Below are positions 1 through 4,506 of a stretch of 6,278 nt of DNA, in pieces. Source of the stretch: Methanomassiliicoccaceae archaeon (GTDB lineage: Archaea; Thermoplasmatota; Thermoplasmata; Methanomassiliicoccales; Methanomethylophilaceae); the NCBI GenBank assembly GCA_009780795.1, contig WQZJ01000067.1, positions 1 to 6,278 on the forward strand. The letters run 5' to 3'. Within the stretch, counting starts at the first letter, position 1, and every line of letters begins with the position of its first letter. The translations under genes and the position numbers were made by a program. The notes beneath the pieces are model-generated. The model was not told the origin of the DNA. It saw only the letters and a program-made list of their open reading frames with translations, and did no database searches.

Positions 1-176
1 ATGCCGGCCGCATATGCGCTGCTGCTGGTCGATGCGGCCGTGATGTCGCCGGCGTTGTAGCAGTCATTGAATGTTGCGCTGTCGAACGCGCCCGCAAATC
101 CAGCTATGCCGGCCGCATATGCGCTGCTGCTGGTCGATGCGGCCGTGATGTCGCCGGCGTTGTAGCAGTCATTGAA
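1..176 (-). repeat. 71-bp perfect direct repeat inside the GLUG array (105-bp period)
   Basis: Positions 1-71 and 106-176 are identical base for base. They are separated by 34 diverged bases, and the 105-bp period equals exactly 35 codons, so the frame is kept. The repeat encodes FNDCYNAGDIT, an Ala-Ser-Thr-Ser-Ser-Ser loop and AYAAG. Since the other units differ widely at DNA level, this pair looks like a recent tandem duplication or gene conversion. The left copy touches the window edge, so the identity may extend further. Confidence 0.95.
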
Positions 177-878
177 CGTCATGTTCTCGCTGGCGTCCGC
201 ATGTCCGACTATACCGCCCGCACGCACACCGGACCAGGTGCTAGTGCTAGTGCCTGTTATGTCGCCGGCGTTGTAGCATTCCGTGAATGACGTCGATATG
301 CCGCTGGTCCCTGCACTCATGGCTCCGACGATGCCCCCTATTTGTACCGAGCTTGAGCCAGAAGCTGTGAGGTCGCCGGTATTGTAACAGTTCTCGATCG
401 CCATGGATCCGCCGTGCGCAGATAGGGTCATATTTCCGACTATACCGCCCACCCTCAGATCATAAAACGTTGTCGCAGTTGTTATATTCCCTTCGTTGTA
501 GCAGTCCCTTATGGTCACAGCCCCTCCGGACGACACAATGTTCACCGTTGCGACGATGCCGGCCAAATTCGCGGCGTTCCTATTGAATGTTATGTCTCCA
601 GTGTTGTAACAGTTCTCGATGGTCAAAAGTCCCCAGTTGCTTAGTCCTACACTTCCGACTATACCTGCCGCACTCGTGCTGTAGTTCGTGTAACCTTTGA
701 CGTTGCCGGCGTTGTGGCAGTCCCTGATGATGACCTCTCCGTTGAACGCCGAAAGGGTTGACACTATACCGCCTACACCCGCACCACCTATGGTGTCACT
801 GGCGTTGTAACAGTTCTCTATCATGACCTGCCCGCTGCCTGCGTTAACGCTTCCGATCATGCCGCCTACATTCATCGA
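1..878 (-). repeat. Array of at least eight GLUG-type coding repeats
   Basis: Residues 266-556 of the surface protein consist of units of about 35-38 residues. The distances between the single cysteines are 31, 36, 36, 38, 37, 37 and 35 residues. Each unit has a glycine-rich (G/A)GIVG turn and a CYNxGD turn, joined by variable Ser/Thr/Asn-rich loops. The first five units alternate between ENC and RDC at the cysteine, and the later ones read TEC, NDC, NDC. At DNA level the CYN motif shows as recurring gttgtagca or gttgtaaca. The array continues past the left edge, so the total copy number is unknown. Confidence 0.85.
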
Positions 879-1670
879 GTAGCTACTGGGCGATACGAGG
901 GATGAACCCGCCTCGATGCCGAGATTCCTTACAGCGGCACCGGCGCCGAGCTGGTTGAACAGACCTCCGTATGTTCCGCTGGTATGCGGATTGTATATTG
1001 CGGTGACCATTCCCTTGATCACGAATCCGTTGCCGTCGAACGTTCCCGTGAAGGGGCCGTCTATCGGCGTGAAATTACCGTTGCTGTCGAATGTGACCGT
1101 TTCGCTTGTGAAGACGGATGTGTCTATCTCCATGAAATATGCGAACGGCTCATCGACGAACGACCCGGAAGATATCAGGCCACCTACGAGGAGTACCTCC
1201 TTCGTGTTCGATACGCCTGCGAACTCTACGATACCTGTAGATAGGGTCGAGCTCGAGTTACCTCCGAACTCCACACGGTATGATTTGATGTCCGTCCATG
1301 CCCCCTCGGCCGTGTCCACGATCTCCACTTTCAGAGTACCTGCGGTGAATGTGACATTCATATTGATGTCTATCCCGCCGTTGAGGTTATCCGAACCGTC
1401 GAAGACTATGTCATTGGTCAGGAAGTAATTACCTGTCAGATCCCCTCTGACGATGGTGTTGAGCTCATTGACGTTCGATATCGGAATATATCCTTCGCCA
1501 AGAAGCAGAACGTCTCTTCCCGGATCAACGGGAACTATGAAGCCCCCGTGAACCCCCAGATGGTCACTCTCTCCCACTTCGGTATCACCTGACATCGGGA
1601 TCAATGCCAGCGTCGCCGCAAAGATCATTGCGACGGCGACCGTTACCGTTATCAACTTACTTTTATTCAT
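1..1670 (-). CDS. Exported GLUG-repeat surface protein (5' part; 3' end beyond the window)
   Basis: The reading frame is open from an ATG at 1670 to the left edge, giving 556 codons with no stop. Residues 1-29 look like a Sec signal peptide: Lys at 3 and 5, a hydrophobic core at about 6-25, and no lipobox Cys. Residues 62-90 (ISNVNELNTI, then GNYFLTNDI) and 200-220 (FTPI, then FTGTFDGNG) match the N-terminal cap that usually precedes GLUG repeats, and GGLFNQLG...VRNLGI follows at 235-251. From about 266 onward come GLUG-type units of the form (A/G)GIVG ... (E/D)CYN(A/T)GDIT, with cysteines at 287, 318, 354, 390, 428, 465, 502 and 537. Such repeats are expected to form an extracellular beta-solenoid, often in adhesin-like proteins; the ligand is unknown. 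The C-terminal anchor lies outside the window. An in-frame ATG at 1685 would add five residues (MDVRI). I chose 1670 because it gives a normal signal-peptide n-region. No strong Shine-Dalgarno sequence precedes either start; GGATG 8 nt upstream of 1670 is the best match. Confidence 0.85.
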   Translation of the reverse strand, partial: MNKSKLITVTVAVAMIFAATLALIPMSGDTEVGESDHLGVHGGFIVPVDPGRDVLLLGEGYIPISNVNELNTIVRGDLTGNYFLTNDIVFDGSDNLNGGIDINMNVTFTAGTLKVEIVDTAEGAWTDIKSYRVEFGGNSSSTLSTGIVEFAGVSNTKEVLLVGGLISSGSFVDEPFAYFMEIDTSVFTSETVTFDSNGNFTPIDGPFTGTFDGNGFVIKGMVTAIYNPHTSGTYGGLFNQLGAGAAVRNLGIEAGSSLVSPSSYSMNVGGMIGSVNAGSGQVMIENCYNASDTIGGAGVGGIVSTLSAFNGEVIIRDCHNAGNVKGYTNYSTSAAGIVGSVGLSNWGLLTIENCYNTGDITFNRNAANLAGIVATVNIVSSGGAVTIRDCYNEGNITTATTFYDLRVGGIVGNMTLSAHGGSMAIENCYNTGDLTASGSSSVQIGGIVGAMSAGTSGISTSFTECYNAGDITGTSTSTWSGVRAGGIVGHADASENMTFNDCYNAGDITAASTSSSAYAAGIAGFAGAFDSATFNDCYNAGDITAASTSSSAYAAG

Positions 1671-1719
1671 GATGCGAACATCCATTGCTGTAAATGAGAA
1701 GATAGATCAGGTCCGGATC

Positions 1720-1728
1720 GATAATATG
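1720..1728 (-). promoter_or_regulatory. Possible TATA box of the surface-protein gene
   Basis: Read on the minus strand this is ACATATTAT. Centred near 1724, it predicts a transcription start near 1698 at normal archaeal spacing, leaving a leader of about 28 nt before the ATG at 1670. No clear BRE is visible, so this is a positional guess in an AT-rich stretch. Confidence 0.3.
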
Positions 1729-1950
1729 TCTCTAGATATCGTCTAAAGATGCGTCTAATACGCCTTCACTGTGTGCCTCTCTCTCGCAACCGTATCATAT
1801 TAACTCTGATTTAACAACATCGGAAGGTGAACTTTTTGAGTAGACTGCCTTTCGACCCTGTTTTTTTGAGTCGTTTTTCGTACGTATGCGTGTGCGCACC
1901 CCATGAACACATGTAGTGATACTCACTGTACAGAACAGATATGTAGGAAA

Positions 1951-1972
1951 TGAAAAGGCGGCTCACGCCGCC
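1951..1972 (-). terminator. Hairpin plus short U tract ending the RPA operon
   Basis: On the minus strand a six-pair GC-only stem, GGCGGC/GCCGCC (1972-1967 with 1962-1957), closes a GTGA tetraloop (1966-1963). TTTT-CATTT follows at 1956-1947. The hairpin begins 11 nt after the TGA of the RPA-associated gene (1986-1984), where a transcript end is expected. GTGA fits the stable GNRA loop class. The plus-strand side is also T-rich (1974-1981), but no plus-strand gene ends here. A near copy of the hairpin lies in the leader of the same operon (4206-4223). Confidence 0.6.
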
Positions 1973-1983
1973 GTTATTTTTCT

Positions 1984-2877
1984 TCAAATACGTTTCAGGC
2001 GTCCGAGAACCGGCTCATATACAAGACCCTTGTCCATGAGTGAGTTCGTGATCTCCTCCAGTTCTGTGCCGGAGATGCCCTCCGACGCGGCACGTCGGAT
2101 GAGCTCGTCCATCGGTCCTCCGCGGCCGTCCATGTCGAGTTCGCCGAGAAGGTTCAGGACAAGGTCCTCCTTGTCTATGTCCGCTGCGCTGCTTTCGTCC
2201 ATCACGATCTCATCCGGCATATCGGACACGTCCTCCGGCAGACCGAGGTCAACATCCCTTCCGGGGAGCAGCATCCTCAGCGAGCTCTGTATCAGTTTGA
2301 GGTAACGGGACGAGTCCGGCGTCTCATAGAAGGCGATCGCCTCAGTGATACCGTCAGCCTCGTCTCTCGTCATGCCCTTCTCAGCGAGCTCATCCGCCGT
2401 GGCCTCCGGCACGGACAACGCAGTTCTCATGTTGTTCAGACGCCTCCATGTGCACTGGGCCGTCTCCAGGACCAGACGTTGCCTGGTCGCGGCATCTATG
2501 CGCACTATCCTCTCCGGTCTTATCGAGACGTACATTTTCGTCTCGTCCGGTCTGTACGTCCGTATCTTGCCGACGATGGCGACGAACGAGGGCGTCTCAA
2601 GCGACGCCATGGCGGCCGCTGCCTCCGGCTGATACCTTCCGACATTGATGAAATAGCTCCCGGAGACATCCTCCACGCGAGCTTTCCACAGCGGTTCCTC
2701 GTCGCTGCCGATGTTCTGTTTCTCCAAGAGCACACCAGCAATGAGCACGCGGTTCAATTTGGTGCCAAGCGGAGTGATCAGATATGTAGGAGATTTCTCC
2801 TCCTCGCCCTTCCTCTCAAGGGAGGATGAGTTGAGCTCTCCTGCAAAGACCCTCCACGCGGTCTCCCTGAGTATCAA
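1984..2877 (-). CDS. RPA-associated protein (COG3390-type, OB fold plus C-terminal winged helix)
   Basis: This is a 297-residue partner of archaeal RPA, comparable to the Rpap proteins encoded beside rpa genes in haloarchaea. It is expected to bind RPA and help coat single-stranded DNA in replication and repair. The N-terminal RETAWRVFAGELN (4-16) is typical of the family and supports this start. Residues about 40-125 form an OB fold (KARVEDVSGSYFINVGRY at 65-82, then VAIVGKI at 99-105). Residues 130-205 look helical. An acidic linker at about 208-250 leads to a winged-helix-like C-terminus (PMDELI, then GISGTELEEI, then LMDKGLVYEP), reminiscent of the RPA32 C-terminal domain. The start codon is TTG at 2877-2875, overlapping the upstream rpa stop as TTGA, with GGAGG 7 nt before it. 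The next in-frame Met is residue 90, inside the OB fold, so no later start is plausible. Translation is probably coupled to rpa. Confidence 0.88.
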   Translation of the reverse strand: MILRETAWRVFAGELNSSSLERKGEEEKSPTYLITPLGTKLNRVLIAGVLLEKQNIGSDEEPLWKARVEDVSGSYFINVGRYQPEAAAAMASLETPSFVAIVGKIRTYRPDETKMYVSIRPERIVRIDAATRQRLVLETAQCTWRRLNNMRTALSVPEATADELAEKGMTRDEADGITEAIAFYETPDSSRYLKLIQSSLRMLLPGRDVDLGLPEDVSDMPDEIVMDESSAADIDKEDLVLNLLGELDMDGRGGPMDELIRRAASEGISGTELEEITNSLMDKGLVYEPVLGRLKRI

Positions 2878-4190
2878 AGCGATCCCTCCACCTTTTCCAT
2901 GAGGTCTGCCGCCTCTTTCTCGACATCCTTCGTCTCCGGTTCGATGCTGCGGACGATCATCATCGGTCCGTAGTCGTCGCTGAGTACGTTCCCGACGGCG
3001 GAGACGTTCATTATCAGCACCTTCTCGTCCATCGCCCTGAGCACGGCATCCTGGTCGCCTTTCTCCTTAGCGATCGCGACAGCCATTTCCAGTGTGATGC
3101 CGGTAAGCTTTTCTGTGTATTCTCTGTTGACAACGGCCGTCAGTGCCCCCGTGCCGTCGTCTATCACGATCTTCATCCTCAGGTCCTGTATCACTTCCAC
3201 CTTTCCGTGGGCGGTGCACTCCTCTCCTACAACGGAACGGTTGCATTCCGGACATCTTCTGATGAGACCGCTGCCCGCCCTCACGTCGACGACGGCGCCG
3301 GACACCATGACGTCAAGCCCCCCGCCGGTCCTCATGAGGTCGGAGATGTTCCTTTTGCTCACACCGCTCTGAACATCCGGTATCACGGAATCGACGCGGC
3401 TTATCTCGCACAGGTCCCCGAAGTTCAGCTGCGGGATGCCCCTGTGCGCACGTACGTATGCGTTCTTCACACATACAGTTTCGTCATTCTTCAGGTCAAG
3501 GTCCTTCCATGCGGTGAACTGCACCTTTCCCGTCTCATCGGCTATGTTGCCCGTGAACACGATCCTCTTCTCATCCTTGACGGTTATCTCTTTAGGCTCG
3601 ACGGAAAGTATCTTCCCCGTCACGGTAACGTTGCCGATACCCTCCCTGAGATCGGATATCTTCACATCGGATGAGTATGAGATCGTACGCTCCGGGACCT
3701 GTATCGGTGTCTGAGAGAGCTCAGCGGTGCTGCGCTCCCCGAAATTGATCTGAAGGCGGTCGTTCCACTTCTTCGTGTATGCGTTCTTGAGAACATAGGT
3801 CTCGCCCTTCACAAGGTCGAACTTCCCTACGTCCCAGACGGTGAACGATGCCGTTCCCGTCTCGTCGCCGAGTATCCCGGAGAACACGGTCTTGGGGGCA
3901 CCGCGGGCGACTATCTGCTTTTCCTCTATGAAAACGACCCTCGCTACGAGATCGACCGTCTTCTCATCGCCGGTCATTTCGTCTATCTTCTTGGTGATCG
4001 ATGCAGCGGATGTGAACATCGATTCCTCTTTACCGTATTTCCTGAGGATGCCCTTTTTGGCGGCATCTATGGAAACATGGTACACGTTGGTGTACGTGTT
4101 GAGCTCCTCTCTTATCTGTTCTTCGTCCACGCTTTCTCCGATCACCCTTTTCAGTTCTTCAATATGGGGTGTAAGTTCCTTCTCGTTCAT
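2874..4190 (-). CDS. rpa: Replication protein A, single-stranded DNA-binding protein (three OB folds plus zinc ribbon)
   Basis: This is a 438-residue archaeal RPA (COG1599-type) that binds and protects single-stranded DNA during replication, repair and recombination. Residues 1-55 form the helical N-terminal module common in archaeal RPAs. OB1 spans about 77-160 (VFSGILGDETG, FTVWD with W119, KNAYTKKWNDRLQINFG). OB2 spans about 180-265 (VFTGNIADETG, FTAWK with W228, KNAYVRAHRGIPQLNFG) and is clearly a duplicate of OB1. OB3 spans about 290-415 and carries an inserted zinc ribbon, C313-x2-C316-x8-C325-x2-H328, as in RPA70 DBD-C-like domains. The ATG at 4190 is chosen because GGAGGT ends 9 nt before it and the family N-terminus begins there. 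The frame stays open upstream to 4352, but those 54 residues look unlike coding sequence. It is the first gene of a two-gene operon with the RPA-associated protein; the two overlap by 4 nt. Confidence 0.93.
   Translation of the reverse strand: MNEKELTPHIEELKRVIGESVDEEQIREELNTYTNVYHVSIDAAKKGILRKYGKEESMFTSAASITKKIDEMTGDEKTVDLVARVVFIEEKQIVARGAPKTVFSGILGDETGTASFTVWDVGKFDLVKGETYVLKNAYTKKWNDRLQINFGERSTAELSQTPIQVPERTISYSSDVKISDLREGIGNVTVTGKILSVEPKEITVKDEKRIVFTGNIADETGKVQFTAWKDLDLKNDETVCVKNAYVRAHRGIPQLNFGDLCEISRVDSVIPDVQSGVSKRNISDLMRTGGGLDVMVSGAVVDVRAGSGLIRRCPECNRSVVGEECTAHGKVEVIQDLRMKIVIDDGTGALTAVVNREYTEKLTGITLEMAVAIAKEKGDQDAVLRAMDEKVLIMNVSAVGNVLSDDYGPMMIVRSIEPETKDVEKEAADLMEKVEGSL
2885..2892 (-). 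promoter_or_regulatory. Shine-Dalgarno supporting the TTG start of the RPA-associated gene
   Basis: On the minus strand GGTGGAGG lies inside the last codons of rpa and ends 7 nt before the TTG at 2877. A strong site at ideal spacing is the main evidence that this rare start codon is used. Confidence 0.75.
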
Positions 4191-4199
4191 TTCACATCG

Positions 4200-4205
4200 A
4201 CCTCC
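4200..4205 (-). promoter_or_regulatory. Shine-Dalgarno of rpa
   Basis: GGAGGT on the minus strand lies 9 nt before the ATG at 4190 and decides the start over any upstream in-frame codon. It directly abuts the 3' side of a leader hairpin (4206-4219). Confidence 0.8.
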
Positions 4206-4219
4206 GCGGCTCTCGCCGC
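4206..4219 (-). promoter_or_regulatory. Leader hairpin with GAGA tetraloop next to the rpa Shine-Dalgarno
   Basis: On the minus strand GCGGC (4219-4215) pairs with GCCGC (4210-4206) around a GAGA loop, which is of the GNRA class. The stem ends at the first base of the GGAGG. Together with three more upstream bases (to 4223), this 18-nt segment matches the operon's terminator hairpin (1958-1975) at 17 positions. A role in controlling translation or message stability is inferred from position only. Confidence 0.5.
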
Positions 4220-4246
4220 CGTTGTCTTTGAACGGATGTTTCCCAT

Positions 4247-4258
4247 GATAGATAAAGC
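4247..4258 (-). promoter_or_regulatory. Likely TATA box of the rpa operon
   Basis: The minus strand reads GCTTTATCTATC, with a TTTATCTA core at 4256-4249. Normal archaeal spacing puts the transcription start near 4227, giving a leader of about 37 nt that would contain the hairpin at 4206-4219 and the Shine-Dalgarno. No experimental support is available. Confidence 0.45.
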
Positions 4259-4457
4259 ATTCCCGGGGGTGACCGAAAGTAGTTCCTCGTAACGTGCATG
4301 CGGTCCCGCGCGATCCTCTTTGGTTGCTCACGATGCACTCACTTATTGACATGTTCGTGGCGATATGACCGTAATGCCCTTCATAACAACTTTGAGGGCA
4401 GTCACAAGGGATATCATTTCACCAAGGAAGGCGACGATTCGTAAACATAGGTTAATG

Positions 4458-4465
4458 TAATATAC
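4458..4465 (+). promoter_or_regulatory. Likely TATA box of the RND transporter gene
   Basis: TAATATAC lies in an AT-rich patch (gttaatgtaatatac). It predicts a transcription start near 4487 and a leader of about 20 nt before the ATG at 4507. Confidence 0.45.
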
Positions 4466-4497
4466 GTCGGCGGAAATTTCTATCTTGTCTCATCGCC

Positions 4498-4502
4498 GGT
4501 GA
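4498..4502 (+). promoter_or_regulatory. Ribosome binding site of the RND transporter gene
   Basis: GGTGA lies 4 nt before the ATG at 4507. The spacing is short but usable. An ATG three codons further on (4516) would have a 13-nt spacing. Confidence 0.5.
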
Positions 4503-4506
4503 AAGT

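Larger units (their letters stand above)
1671..1983. other. Intergenic region, 313 bp
   Basis: This stretch lies between the start of the surface-protein gene and the end of the RPA operon. It is more AT-rich than the genes. It holds a TATA-like element near 1721-1728 (minus), two copies of TTTTTGAGT at 1833-1841 and 1863-1871 exactly 30 bp apart, the palindrome GTGCGCAC at 1892-1899, and the operon terminator at 1951-1972. I see no tRNA, no convincing small ORF with a ribosome binding site, and no insertion sequence. Confidence 0.7.
4191..4506. other. Divergent intergenic region between rpa and the transporter gene, 316 bp
   Basis: Promoters in both directions are expected here. Besides the elements listed separately, it contains an inverted repeat TGCCCT/AGGGCA (4375-4380 and 4395-4400, 14-nt spacer), about 60-80 bp upstream of the transporter's TATA-like box, and GTGCAT/ATGCAC half-sites near 4294-4299 and 4333-4338. 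No RNA gene or small ORF with a ribosome binding site is evident. Confidence 0.6.

Noticed and set aside
1..176. CRISPR-like array or attachment-site repeat
   Set aside because: The 71-bp repeats are coding, in frame with a 35-residue protein repeat, and only two copies are seen. There are no cas or integrase genes.
916..1428. Plus-strand open frame of 170 codons
   Set aside because: It is antisense to the signal-peptide-bearing GLUG gene, has low-complexity Pro/Ser/Val composition and no ribosome binding site. It is a shadow frame.
1855..1880. T-tract (seven to eight T) as a plus-strand terminator
   Set aside because: No plus-strand gene lies upstream that would need terminating. It is better read as part of the AT-rich region upstream of the surface-protein gene.
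1916..2305. Plus-strand open frame of 129 codons
   Set aside because: It runs antisense to the terminator and the RPA-associated gene, with Ser/Arg-rich low-complexity composition. It is a shadow frame.
4191..4352. 54-residue N-terminal extension of RPA
   Set aside because: The frame is open, but the residues resemble no RPA, cover the proposed promoter and leader hairpin, and are overridden by the strong Shine-Dalgarno at 4200-4205.
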